64,000 nt of DNA from Massilia sp. METH4. GTDB lineage: Bacteria > Pseudomonadota > Gammaproteobacteria > Burkholderiales > Burkholderiaceae_D. Shown in pieces: positions 49,505 to 58,178 of this stretch (within the stretch, counting starts at the first letter, position 1; each line of letters starts with the position of its first letter). The notes below the pieces were generated by a model. That model saw only the letters and a list, made by a program, of their open reading frames with translations, was not told the origin of the DNA and searched no databases. The position numbers and the translations under genes were made by a program. The stretch spans positions 4,278,001 through 4,342,000 of the forward strand of contig NZ_CP146614.1 of the NCBI RefSeq assembly GCF_037094685.1. Reading direction: 5' to 3'.

Positions 49505-50905
49505 ATGAAAGATGCAGGAAACGACAACAGCGTTCTGGAAATCGAAAGCAATTCGATCGAGTACGTCCGGGCGGAACACCGGCATGGGAAGCCAAGCGAT
49601 CTCTTCACTCTATGGTTCTGCACGAACGTCGCGCCGCTGGCCGTGATTTCGGGGGCAACCTCCGTGCTGGTGTTCAAGCTGGACCTGGTCAGCGCCATCG
49701 CCGCCATCCTGGCCGGGCAGTTCTTCGGTGCCATTTTTCACGCGCTGACCTCGGCGCAGGGTCCGCTCGTCGGCGTTGCCCAGATGATCCAGAGCCGCGC
49801 CCAGTTCGGCCGTTATGGCTCGCTGCTGGTCGTCGGGTTCACGACGATCATCTATCTCGGGTTCTTCGTCTCCAACATCATCCTCGCCGGTACCACGCTG
49901 CACACGGCGGTGCCTGTCGTTCCCACTTCGGTCGGGACGGTCATCGGCGCCATCCTGGCCACGCTGATCGGGGTGATCGGATACCACTTCATCCACCGCT
50001 TCAACAAGATCGGCGCATGGTTCATGGGCATCGCGTTGCTAATCGGTGTCGCGCTGATCCTGCCGAGCCTGGACGCCCAGGTACTGCAGCGCGGGCAATT
50101 CGAGCTCTCCAACTGGTTCGCCATGTTCAGTCTGTGCGCCATCTGGCAGATCAGCTTCGCGCCGTACACGTCCGATTATTCCCGCTACCTGCCCCGGACG
50201 ATCGGCTTCGGCAAGACCTTCGCCTTCACCTACTTCGGCACCTCCCTCGGCACGATTTTCGCGTTCCTCTTCGGCGTCCTGGCGGTCAGCGCAGGGCAGG
50301 CCACCGATGCCATGCAGGCGGTGCAAACCCAGACCGGAATGTTTGGCTACGTGCTGATCTTCCTGTTCCTCGTGAATATCATCGGGCACAACGGCATGAA
50401 CCTGTATGGCGCCGTACTGTGTTTCATCACGGCCGCGCAGACGTTCCGCCCCGACTGGGTGCCGGGCCGCAGCGTGCGCGTTGCGGTATCGACGGTGCTG
50501 TTGCTGGCATCGACCGCCATGGCGCTTTGGGCATCGAGCAATTTCCTGTCCATTTTCCTGACGGCGGTCTTCGCCATGCGCATCGTGCTGGTGCCGTGGA
50601 TCGCCATCAACCTTGTCGACTTTTACCTGGTCAACGACCGCTATTACCAGGTATCGGAAATCGTCGGCAGCGCCAACGGCGTCTACGGGAATTTCAACTT
50701 CAAGGCACTCGCCGTCTATCTCCTGGGTATCGCTGTGCAGGTGCCGTTCATTGCCGAAAGCTTCTACAAGGGTCCCTGGGCAAATCTCATGGGTGGCGCG
50801 GACATCTCGTGGATGGTGGGCCTTGCCGCCTCCGCGCTGATGTACTACCTGTGCGCGGCCAAGACGGACCTGGGTTCGCTGCGCAGCACAGCACTCCACG
50901 TTTAA
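49505..50905 (+). CDS. NCS1-family permease (cytosine/purine/hydantoin type)
   Basis: This 466-residue transporter has twelve predicted helices. Family features are WFCTNVAPLAVISGATSVLV in helix 1, SRAQFGRYGSLLVVGFTTII (the conserved S-R-A-x-F-G), QISFAPYTSDYSRYLP and FLVNIIGHNGMNLYGAVL. NCS1 proteins import nucleobases, hydantoins, allantoin, thiamine or related N-heterocycles with cations. It is the first gene of a regulated cluster with a two-component flavin monooxygenase and two aldehyde dehydrogenases, which makes a small nitrogen-containing ring compound the likely cargo. The exact substrate is not determinable. Confidence 0.9.
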   Translation: MKDAGNDNSVLEIESNSIEYVRAEHRHGKPSDLFTLWFCTNVAPLAVISGATSVLVFKLDLVSAIAAILAGQFFGAIFHALTSAQGPLVGVAQMIQSRAQFGRYGSLLVVGFTTIIYLGFFVSNIILAGTTLHTAVPVVPTSVGTVIGAILATLIGVIGYHFIHRFNKIGAWFMGIALLIGVALILPSLDAQVLQRGQFELSNWFAMFSLCAIWQISFAPYTSDYSRYLPRTIGFGKTFAFTYFGTSLGTIFAFLFGVLAVSAGQATDAMQAVQTQTGMFGYVLIFLFLVNIIGHNGMNLYGAVLCFITAAQTFRPDWVPGRSVRVAVSTVLLLASTAMALWASSNFLSIFLTAVFAMRIVLVPWIAINLVDFYLVNDRYYQVSEIVGSANGVYGNFNFKALAVYLLGIAVQVPFIAESFYKGPWANLMGGADISWMVGLAASALMYYLCAAKTDLGSLRSTALHV

Positions 50906-51264
50906 CCCGGCCAGCCTTCCGCGTCCGCCGCCCCGCCGGCGGCGAACGTCCTATTCCTATACATGAGCGCCAGGTAATGCCGCCGCTTTCGATCGAGCAG
51001 GCGCTCCGATGGTCGCTAATCGTCCCGCCCATCCTGCCTATCTTCGTCGATTCCTCGAACCGGCCGGTGAGCGTGCGGCGCTCCTGCCCATGGGGTGGCG
51101 GCATTGCAGTGCTCGTACCTTAGCTGATGAGCGGGAGCGCGGCAAATCCAGACATCGCAAAAATCTTAAAAAAGGTCTTGTACAGCGTATGATGGTATAC
51201 CATAATACAGTCATGCGATCGGCCACGTGGTGGATGGCGTTCTTACTCGAAAGGACTGAAGAAA
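50906..51264. other. Intergenic region with promoter of the DUF1185-led operon
   Basis: No gene can be supported in these 360 bp. The right part carries the second operator copy (51192-51208) and the start region of the operon beginning with DUF1185. The operator is 56-73 bp before the ATG at 51265, a typical position for repression. Confidence 0.5.
51192..51208. promoter_or_regulatory. GntR/FCD-type operator, copy 2
   Basis: ATGGTATACCATAATAC is identical to 49040-49056. The central 12 nt ATGGTATACCAT form a perfect palindrome. It lies just upstream of the DUF1185 operon and most likely overlaps its promoter; the regulator encoded at 59272 is the obvious candidate partner. Confidence 0.78.
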
Positions 51265-51852
51265 ATGGATGCAAAGATTCGTAAGGTTGTGACCTTCTTT
51301 GAAGAGACCCTGATCGAAGGCGGCAAGGAAGCTGGCAAGCCGCTGAAGATGTTCGGCGCGGCCGCCGTCCTGGCCAATCCATGGTTCGGCAAGGGCTTCG
51401 TGGAAGACCTGCGTCCGGAAATCCATGGCATTGCTCCGCAACTCGGCGAACTGCTGACTGCCCACATCCTGCGCATGGCCGGTTCGGGCCAAGCCGTTGA
51501 AGCGTACGGCAAGGCGGCGATCGTCGGCACGGGCGGCGAAGTGGAACACGCTTCCGCCTTGATCCACACGCTGCGCTTCGGTAATAAGTTCCGCACGGCT
51601 GTCGAGGCGAAGAGCTACCTGAGCTTCACCAATGTGCGTGGGGGCGCGAACTGCCCGGTCATGATCCCGATGATGCACAAGGGTGACGAAGGCATGCGTT
51701 CCCACTATCTGACGCTGCAGTTCTCGATCAACGACGCGCCAGCCCACGACGAGATCGTGGTCGCGCTGGGCGCTTCGATCGGCGGCCGCCCCCATCACCG
51801 CATCGGTGACCGTTACCAGGATCACAAGGAGCTTGACGGCAATGAGGCTTGA
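51265..51852 (+). CDS. DUF1185 (amino acid synthesis family) protein
   Basis: This 195-residue protein is of family PF06684. Recognisable parts are the start KIRKVVTFFEETLIEGGKEAG, the glycine-rich AAIVGTGGEVEHASALIHTLRFG, and GGANCPVMIPMMHKGDEGMRSHY. Published structures of family members show a variant of the Bacillus chorismate mutase fold, and a role in amino-acid metabolism was suggested without a proven reaction. Here it leads a catabolic operon with a hydrolase and a flavin monooxygenase, so it could be an isomerase, tautomerase or hydrolase acting on a ring-opened intermediate. The stop overlaps the next start by 11 bp. Confidence 0.85.
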   Translation: MDAKIRKVVTFFEETLIEGGKEAGKPLKMFGAAAVLANPWFGKGFVEDLRPEIHGIAPQLGELLTAHILRMAGSGQAVEAYGKAAIVGTGGEVEHASALIHTLRFGNKFRTAVEAKSYLSFTNVRGGANCPVMIPMMHKGDEGMRSHYLTLQFSINDAPAHDEIVVALGASIGGRPHHRIGDRYQDHKELDGNEA

Positions 51853-52663
51853 AACAGCAATGCCGCTGCAGGTGGATTCCGGCGTGGCCAACGGGACTGC
51901 ATTTTCCGTCTACGGAGAGGGTGCGCCCGTCGTCCTGATCCACGGTGTTGGCATGGCGCAGCGCGTCTGGGAACCCCAGATCGCCGCGCTGGCCGTGCAG
52001 CACCAGGTCATCGTCTACGACATGCTGGGCCATGGCGACAGCAAGCTTCCCACGGAAGGCGCCACGCTTGCGGACTATGCTTACCAGCTGGCGCAACTGC
52101 TCGACCATCTCGACATCGCCGAAGCCACGGTGATCGGACACTCGATGGGCGCCCTCGTGGCACTGGAGTTTGCTGTGCTGTATCCAAAGCGCACCGTCAA
52201 GGTTGCGGCGCTCAATGCCGTGTATCGCCGTACGCCGGATCAGCGGCGCAGTGTCATGGAGCGCGCCCACCACTTGGTCGAGACGGGTGTAGTGGCGACC
52301 CTCGAGTCGACGATTGCCCGCTGGTTCGGCGATCCCGTTCCCGAGGCGCTGAAGGAAAGCGCGGCGTTGACGCGGTCCTTGCTGTCCAGCGTCGACCTGA
52401 CCGGTTATGCGCGCACGTACCGCCTGTTCGCCAGCCAGGATGAAGCCCATGTGGCTCGCCTGCCGTCCCTGGCGGTGCCAGCGCTGTTCATGACCGCCGA
52501 ATTCGACTCGAATTCCACCCCGGCCATGTCGCGCGCGATGGCCGAAGCGACGCCTGGTTCCAAGTGTGTCGTCATCCCGGGCGAGCGGCACATGATGGGT
52601 CTCACCGCGCCGGAGGAGGTCAACGGGCATCTCCTGCGCTTCATCGATACGCCCGTGCTTTAA
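51842..52663 (+). CDS. Alpha/beta hydrolase
   Basis: This 273-residue hydrolase has the oxyanion loop VVLIHGVGMAQRVWEPQ, the nucleophile elbow GHSMGA near residue 104, an acid residue in MTAEFDSNSTP and a histidine in PGERHMMG. AAGGAG at 51826-51831 serves ATG 51842. The fold in this setting would hydrolyse an ester, enol-lactone, amide or formamide. The overlap with DUF1185 and the downstream flavin monooxygenase system indicates one pathway. The annotation stops at superfamily level. Confidence 0.87.
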   Translation: MRLETAMPLQVDSGVANGTAFSVYGEGAPVVLIHGVGMAQRVWEPQIAALAVQHQVIVYDMLGHGDSKLPTEGATLADYAYQLAQLLDHLDIAEATVIGHSMGALVALEFAVLYPKRTVKVAALNAVYRRTPDQRRSVMERAHHLVETGVVATLESTIARWFGDPVPEALKESAALTRSLLSSVDLTGYARTYRLFASQDEAHVARLPSLAVPALFMTAEFDSNSTPAMSRAMAEATPGSKCVVIPGERHMMGLTAPEEVNGHLLRFIDTPVL

Positions 52664-52702
52664 AGAGCGCATACGCAAGCACCAGCCAGAAAGGGTATTG
52701 AC

Positions 52703-53650
52703 ATGACATCACCAACCACCATCGACCGCCTGGAATTCCGCAAGGCGCTGGGTTCGTTCGTCACGGGCGTGACGATCGTGACGACCACCCAGGCGGATGG
52801 GACGAAGCGCGGCTTCACGGCGAACTCGTTCACCTCCGTCTCCCTGGACCCGGCGCTGATCCTGGTCTGCATCGGCAAGACCGCTTCGAGCTATCCAGTC
52901 TTCTCGGAAACATCGCATTTCTGCGTGAGTATCCTGGCGGAAGACCAGAAGCCGGCGTCCAGCGTGTTCGCCACCAAGGCGGCGGACAAGTTCGAGCAGG
53001 TCGCCTGGCACGAAGCCGTGACGGGCAGCCCGGTGATCGATGGTGCTGCGGCCTGGTTCGATTGCCAGTCCCACCAGGTCATCGATGCGGGCGATCACAT
53101 CATCCTGCTGGGACGCGTCGTCGATTTCGGCTACACGGAAGTCAGCCCGCTGGGATACTGCCGCGGCGCCTACCTGACATTCAGTCTGTCGCAGGATGCC
53201 CTGGCCGCCACCGATGGGCGCGCGAAAGTGGGCGCGATCCTCGAACACCAGGGCAGCATTGTCCTGCTGCGCGGACCCGACGACACGTTCAGCCTGCCCA
53301 CCGGCACCTCGCTGGAGACGGTTTCCGGCCCCGGCAGCCTGCGCGGCCTGCTCGGCAAGCTGGGGATCAACGGCCAGCTCGACTTCCTGTTCGCGGTCTA
53401 CGAGGAGTGCAGCAAGGCAAATGGCGCGGTCTACATTTACTACCGTGGGCAGGTAGTCGGCGACTTGCCTGCCAACGAGGCGATCCAGGTCGTACCCCTG
53501 AACGACATTCCCTGGGAAAAGCTGCCCGACAACGCTGTCCGGTCCATGCTCAAGCGTTATGTCAAGGAGCGCACCGAGGATGCATTCGGCGTGTACGTTG
53601 GCGATACCACGAACGGCGCGGTCCGCTCGCTGGCCTCCGTTGCCGTATAG
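52703..53650 (+). CDS. Flavin reductase fused to a degenerate Nudix-like domain
   Basis: This protein of 315 residues is about twice the usual length of an HpaC-type flavin reductase. Residues 1-160 form the flavin reductase domain (FRKALGSFVTGVTIVTTTQADG, FTANSFTSVSLDPALILVCI, GYCRGAYLTF at its end). Residues 170-300 read as a Nudix fold (KVGAILEHQGSIVLLRG, then FSLPTGTSLETVSGPGSLRG). The Nudix box G-x5-E-x7-REuxEExGu has lost its glutamates, so hydrolase activity is unlikely. The reductase should supply FMNH2 to the luciferase-like monooxygenase encoded 43 bp downstream; the extra domain may bind a nucleotide or flavin or act as a sensor. Confidence 0.85.
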   Translation: MTSPTTIDRLEFRKALGSFVTGVTIVTTTQADGTKRGFTANSFTSVSLDPALILVCIGKTASSYPVFSETSHFCVSILAEDQKPASSVFATKAADKFEQVAWHEAVTGSPVIDGAAAWFDCQSHQVIDAGDHIILLGRVVDFGYTEVSPLGYCRGAYLTFSLSQDALAATDGRAKVGAILEHQGSIVLLRGPDDTFSLPTGTSLETVSGPGSLRGLLGKLGINGQLDFLFAVYEECSKANGAVYIYYRGQVVGDLPANEAIQVVPLNDIPWEKLPDNAVRSMLKRYVKERTEDAFGVYVGDTTNGAVRSLASVAV

Positions 53651-53693
53651 ATTCGTTACCTCAGTCGTATCAGAAAGCCAGAAAGGTATTCCA

Positions 53694-54734
53694 ATGAAAT
53701 TCTCCCTGTTTCTTCAAATCGAGCGCTACGACGAGACCAAGTCGCAATCCGAACTGTTCGATGAAATGACCGAACTGGTCCGGATCGCGGAAGAGGGCGG
53801 TATCGAAACCGCCTGGATCGGCGAACATCATGCAATGGAATTCACCATTGCGCCCAACCCATTCATCAATTTGTCCTACCTGGCTGCGAAGACGAGCAAG
53901 ATTCGCCTAGGTACCGGCAACGTCATTGCGCCGTTCTGGCATCCGATCAGGCTCGCGGGCGAGGCTGGCATGACCGACATCGCCTCGCAAGGCCGGCTAG
54001 ACTTGGGTATTGCGCGCGGCGCATACAACTTTGAATACGAGCGCCTCATGCCTGGACTCGATGCCATGAGCGCCGGCGCGCGCATGCGTGAACTGGTCCC
54101 GGCGGTGCAGAACCTGTTCCGCGGCGATTACGAACACAAGGGCGAATTCTGGTCGTTCCCCATGACGACGCCCCAGCCGCGCCCGATCCAGCAACCGCAT
54201 CCGCCGATGTGGATCGCGGCACGCGACCCGAACTCCCATGACTTTGCCGTTCGCAACGGCTGCAATGTCCAGGTGACGTCGCTGGCGTCGGGCGACGCGG
54301 AAGTGGCCAGCCTGATGGACCGCTTTCAGACCGCATGCGCCGCCAACCCGGAAGTGCCGCGCCCGAAGATCATGATGCTGATGCATACATTCGTCGGGGA
54401 AAACGAAGCCGAACTCGACGACGCGGCACAGGACCTGAGCAAGTTCTACTGCTACTTCAGCAAGTGCTTCAAGAACGAAAAACCGATGCATCAGGGATTC
54501 GTGGAATCTCTGACCGCTGAAGACATCGCGTCTTTCCCGAACTACGCGCCCGAGCTGATGCGCAAGAACCTGGTGATTGGCCAACCGCAGGACGTCATCC
54601 AGCGCCTGAAGGCCTATGAGAGCCTGGGTTTCGACCAGTACAGTTTCTGGATCGACAGTCACATGTCGTTCGAACGCAAAAAGAAATCCCTGGAGCTGTT
54701 CATCAAGGAAGTCATGCCCGCGTTCAACGGCTGA
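53694..54734 (+). CDS. LLM-class flavin-dependent monooxygenase
   Basis: This 346-residue bacterial luciferase-like monooxygenase starts MKFSLFLQIERYDETKSQ. Typical strands are TAWIGEHHAMEFTIAPNPFI and IRLGTGNVIAPFWHPIRLAGEAG, followed by GRLDLGIARGAYNFEYERLM. Such enzymes use FMNH2 from a separate reductase, here encoded directly upstream, and can open nitrogen heterocycles (RutA and pyridine-type systems) or oxidise other substrates. ATG 53694 has GAAAGG nearby, and the longer frame is rejected. It is central to the presumed ring-opening pathway. Confidence 0.9.
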   Translation: MKFSLFLQIERYDETKSQSELFDEMTELVRIAEEGGIETAWIGEHHAMEFTIAPNPFINLSYLAAKTSKIRLGTGNVIAPFWHPIRLAGEAGMTDIASQGRLDLGIARGAYNFEYERLMPGLDAMSAGARMRELVPAVQNLFRGDYEHKGEFWSFPMTTPQPRPIQQPHPPMWIAARDPNSHDFAVRNGCNVQVTSLASGDAEVASLMDRFQTACAANPEVPRPKIMMLMHTFVGENEAELDDAAQDLSKFYCYFSKCFKNEKPMHQGFVESLTAEDIASFPNYAPELMRKNLVIGQPQDVIQRLKAYESLGFDQYSFWIDSHMSFERKKKSLELFIKEVMPAFNG

Positions 54735-54761
54735 CGCGAAAATCACGAGGGGAAACTGTAA

Positions 54762-56234
54762 ATGTTACGACGCTTTCAACAGTACATCGATGGCGAGTTC
54801 TGCAATGGCAGCTCGACCTTCGATAGCATCAATCCTGCCACGGGGAACACCTGGGCGACCATGCCGGCCGCTTCGGAGCAGGATGTCGACCGCGCCGTGC
54901 GGGCCGCGGACCGGGCGTTCAATGCGCCGGAATGGGCTGGCCTGACGGCCAGCCAGCGCGGGAAGCTACTGCATCGCCTGGCCGAATTGATCGAGCAGGA
55001 AGCCGGCAACCTGGCCGAACTGGAAACGGCCGATACCGGCAAGATCATCCGCGAAACGCGCAGCCAGATTAGCTACGTGGCGGAGTACTACCGCTACTAT
55101 GCGGGTCTGGCCGACAAGATCCAGGGCGCTCACCTCTCTGTGGACAAGCAGGACATGGAAGCCTACCTGCGGCGGGAGCCGATCGGCGTTGTGGCTGCCA
55201 TCGTTCCGTGGAATTCGCAGCTGTTCCTGTCGGCAGTGAAGGTGGCGCCCGCTCTCGCGGCAGGATGCACGATCGTCTTGAAAGCGTCCGAGGACGGCCC
55301 GGCGCCTCTGCTGGAATTCGCCCGCCTCGTCCACAAGGCAGGCATCCCTGCCGGCGTTGTCAATATTCTCACTGGCTTCGGCGCCGATTGCGGCCGCGCG
55401 TTGACCAGCCACCCCTTGGTATCCCGCATTGCCTTCACGGGCGGCCCGGAGACCGCTCGCCACATCGTCCACAATTCCGCCGCGAACCTGGCCTATACCA
55501 CGCTGGAACTGGGTGGCAAGTCGCCAGTGCTGGTCTTCGACGATGTCGATATCGACAGTGCGGTCAATACGGTAGTCGCCGGCATCTTCGCCGCCAGCGG
55601 GCAGAGTTGCGTGGCCGGTTCGCGGCTGCTGGTGCAGCGTTCAATACGTGACCGTTTTCTCGCGAAACTGGTGGCGAAAGCCGAATCGATCCATATCGGC
55701 AACCCGACGGACATGTCCACGCAGATGGGTCCCCTGGCCACGCGACGCCAACTCGACACGATCGAGGCAGTGGTGGCGCGCAGCATCGACGCCGGTGCCG
55801 TGGTCATGACGGGCGGGAAGCAGCCGGCAGGCATGACCGATGGCTTCTATTACACGCCGACGATCCTGGATTGCCCGGGGCCTTCGATCCCGAGCGTAAT
55901 GGAAGAACTGTTCGGGCCCGTCTTGAGCGTCGTAACCTTCGACACGGAAGACGAAGCAGTCGTGCTCGCTAACGGAACCGACTACGGCCTCGCCGCTGGC
56001 GTATTCACGCGCGACCTGACCCGCGCGCATCGGTTGATCAAGAAATTGCGCTCCGGGATTGTCTGGGTGAACACCTACCGTGCCGTGTCCCCAATGATGC
56101 CCTTCGGCGGCTACAAGTTGAGCGGCCTGGGCCGCGAGGGTGGCCTGGAATCAGTGCTCGACTATACGCGCACGAAGTCAGTTTGGATCCGCACGTCGGA
56201 TGAACCGATCGACGATCCTTTCGTCATGCGCTGA
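54762..56234 (+). CDS. Aldehyde dehydrogenase (first copy)
   Basis: This 490-residue NAD(P)-dependent aldehyde dehydrogenase has the cofactor segment PIGVVAAIVPWNSQLFLSAVKV, the general base glutamate in TTLELGGKSP and the catalytic cysteine in ASGQSCVAGSRL. The C-terminal MPFGGYKLSGLGREGG is standard. It is in the same run as the monooxygenase, 27 bp after it. It presumably oxidises an aldehyde or semialdehyde released by ring opening. A second, clearly different aldehyde dehydrogenase follows, so two oxidation steps are likely. Confidence 0.92.
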   Translation: MLRRFQQYIDGEFCNGSSTFDSINPATGNTWATMPAASEQDVDRAVRAADRAFNAPEWAGLTASQRGKLLHRLAELIEQEAGNLAELETADTGKIIRETRSQISYVAEYYRYYAGLADKIQGAHLSVDKQDMEAYLRREPIGVVAAIVPWNSQLFLSAVKVAPALAAGCTIVLKASEDGPAPLLEFARLVHKAGIPAGVVNILTGFGADCGRALTSHPLVSRIAFTGGPETARHIVHNSAANLAYTTLELGGKSPVLVFDDVDIDSAVNTVVAGIFAASGQSCVAGSRLLVQRSIRDRFLAKLVAKAESIHIGNPTDMSTQMGPLATRRQLDTIEAVVARSIDAGAVVMTGGKQPAGMTDGFYYTPTILDCPGPSIPSVMEELFGPVLSVVTFDTEDEAVVLANGTDYGLAAGVFTRDLTRAHRLIKKLRSGIVWVNTYRAVSPMMPFGGYKLSGLGREGGLESVLDYTRTKSVWIRTSDEPIDDPFVMR

Positions 56235-56245
56235 GGGATAACCGG

Positions 56246-56560
56246 ATGTACTACGAAATCAGAACCTACCGCATCAAGACCGGCGCCGTGCCCGCGTATC
56301 TCAAGCTGGTGCAAGAAGAAGGCATCGCGCTACAGCAAAAGCATTTGGGCACTTTGATCGGATACTTCTACTCCGAAATCGGGCCACTCAATCAGATCGT
56401 GCATATCTGGGCATATTCCAGCCTGGATGAGCGGGAAGAGCGAAGGCAGCGCCTGGCGAACGATCCGGCCTGGATCGCCTTCGCCCCGAAGATCCAGGCA
56501 TTGCTGGAAGAGATGGAAAGCAAAATCATGAAGCCGGCTGCGTTTTCGCCGCTGCAGTGA
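56246..56560 (+). CDS. NIPSNAP-family protein
   Basis: This 104-residue protein starts MYYEIRTYRIKTGAVPAYLKL and contains LIGYFYSEIGPLNQIVHIWAY, the NIPSNAP signature (a dimeric alpha/beta-barrel fold). Bacterial members are common in catabolic operons but their reactions are mostly unknown; tautomerase- or monooxygenase-like roles are possible. GAGGGATAACCGG precedes the ATG, 11 bp after the aldehyde dehydrogenase stop. It sits between the two aldehyde dehydrogenases. Confidence 0.88.
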   Translation: MYYEIRTYRIKTGAVPAYLKLVQEEGIALQQKHLGTLIGYFYSEIGPLNQIVHIWAYSSLDEREERRQRLANDPAWIAFAPKIQALLEEMESKIMKPAAFSPLQ

Positions 56561-56633
56561 TCCGGAGCGTGCCCACGCGCACATTACGGCGCGGCGGCCG
56601 CCGTGTCGAGTTACGAGAACAATTGGAGATGGT

Positions 56634-58082
56634 ATGCAGGTATTGGAATATTCGGATCTGGTCAGGAACCGTTGCTATATCGGCGGCGAATGGGTGAGTG
56701 GTGACCAGCAGATGGCGGTATATAACCCGGCCACCAATAAGATCCTTGCCCACGTGCCGAAGTTGGGGGCAAAGGAGACGACTGCGGCCATCAATGCCGC
56801 GAATGCCGCCGGTATCGGCTGGCGCGCGCTGACCGGTAAGGAACGCAGTGTTGTACTGCGCCGCTGGCACGACCTCATCATGGCTAACATCGACACCCTG
56901 GCGCGCATCGTGACGGAAGAAATGGGCAAGCCCTTCAGCGAAGCGAAGGGAGAAATCCTCTACGGCGCCGGCTACATCGAGTGGTTTGCTGAAGAAGCCA
57001 AGCGCGTGTACGGCGATGTCATCCCGGGTCACCAATCCGACAAGCGGCTTATCGTGATCAAGCAGCCTGTGGGAGTCGTTGGGGCGATCACGCCGTGGAA
57101 TTTCCCCAGCGCGATGCTGGCCAGGAAGCTCGCCCCCGCCCTGGCGGCTGGCTGCACCATCGTGGCAAAGCCCGCGGAATCGACCCCACTTTCAGCATTA
57201 GCGTTGGCTTTGCTTGGCGAAAAAGCGGGAATCCCGAAAGGCGTCATCAATATCGTTACAGGCGATCCGATCGCCATCGGGAAGGAACTCACCAACAATC
57301 CGCTGGTGCGCAAGTTGAGTTTCACCGGTTCCACGGCCGTCGGCAGGATGTTACTGCGCCAATCGGCCGATACCGTCAAGCGGGTCAGCATGGAATTGGG
57401 GGGGAATGCCCCGTTCATCGTCTTCGACGATGCCGACCTGGATTCGGCCGTAGAAGGCGCATTGAATTCAAAATACCGTAATGCGGGCCAGACCTGTGTC
57501 TGTACCAACCGATTTTACATCCAAGATGGAATCTATGAGCAATTCCTCGGTAAATTGAAAGCCCATGTTGAAGCAATGAAGGTCGGCAATGGATTTGACG
57601 AGGGCGTCCAGCAGGGGCCATTGATCAATGAGATGGCCATCAGAAAAGTCGAAACATTGATTCGTGATGCAGTGGAAAAAGGCGCTCAGGTAGTTTCGGG
57701 TGGGCAGCGTCATGCATTGGGTGGAACTTTCTATGCTCCAACTTTGCTTCGAGACGTGACGCCGAAAATGCGTATTGCGACCGAGGAGATATTCGGTCCG
57801 GTAGCTGCTGTATTCCGTTTTTCCAGCGAGGCAGAGGTCATCCATCAGGCAAATGATAGCGAATATGGACTCGCCTCGTATTTCTATACGAAGGATGTGG
57901 GGCGCGCATGGCGTGTTGCGGAGGCAATCGAAGCGGGCATGGTCGGCATCAATACTGGACTGATTTCCACGGAAGTTGCCCCCTTTGGCGGTATCAAGCA
58001 GTCCGGATCCGGGCGCGAAGGCTCCCGCCATGGTATCGACGATTATCTTGAGTTGAAATATGTTTGTTTCGGCGATATTTGA
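56634..58082 (+). CDS. Succinate-semialdehyde dehydrogenase-like aldehyde dehydrogenase
   Basis: This is a 482-residue aldehyde dehydrogenase of the GabD type. The catalytic cysteine is in KYRNAGQTCVCTNRF and the base in SMELGGNAP. The NADP region is PVGVVGAITPWNFPSAMLARKLAPALAAG-like, with ITPWNFPSAM visible. The GabD-type cysteine neighbourhood suggests succinate or another dicarboxylic semialdehyde as substrate. That would feed the pathway product to the TCA cycle. The last third is less GC-rich than its neighbours, as is the porin gene behind it. Confidence 0.9.
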   Translation: MQVLEYSDLVRNRCYIGGEWVSGDQQMAVYNPATNKILAHVPKLGAKETTAAINAANAAGIGWRALTGKERSVVLRRWHDLIMANIDTLARIVTEEMGKPFSEAKGEILYGAGYIEWFAEEAKRVYGDVIPGHQSDKRLIVIKQPVGVVGAITPWNFPSAMLARKLAPALAAGCTIVAKPAESTPLSALALALLGEKAGIPKGVINIVTGDPIAIGKELTNNPLVRKLSFTGSTAVGRMLLRQSADTVKRVSMELGGNAPFIVFDDADLDSAVEGALNSKYRNAGQTCVCTNRFYIQDGIYEQFLGKLKAHVEAMKVGNGFDEGVQQGPLINEMAIRKVETLIRDAVEKGAQVVSGGQRHALGGTFYAPTLLRDVTPKMRIATEEIFGPVAAVFRFSSEAEVIHQANDSEYGLASYFYTKDVGRAWRVAEAIEAGMVGINTGLISTEVAPFGGIKQSGSGREGSRHGIDDYLELKYVCFGDI

Positions 58083-58178
58083 TACAGCAATCCGCTGCAT
58101 GCTATGTAATTGCGCCGCTAAATTGTGCGCATAGCGCTTCAACAGGGGAACCGGCGTAGTAGCAAAACCACAACAATA

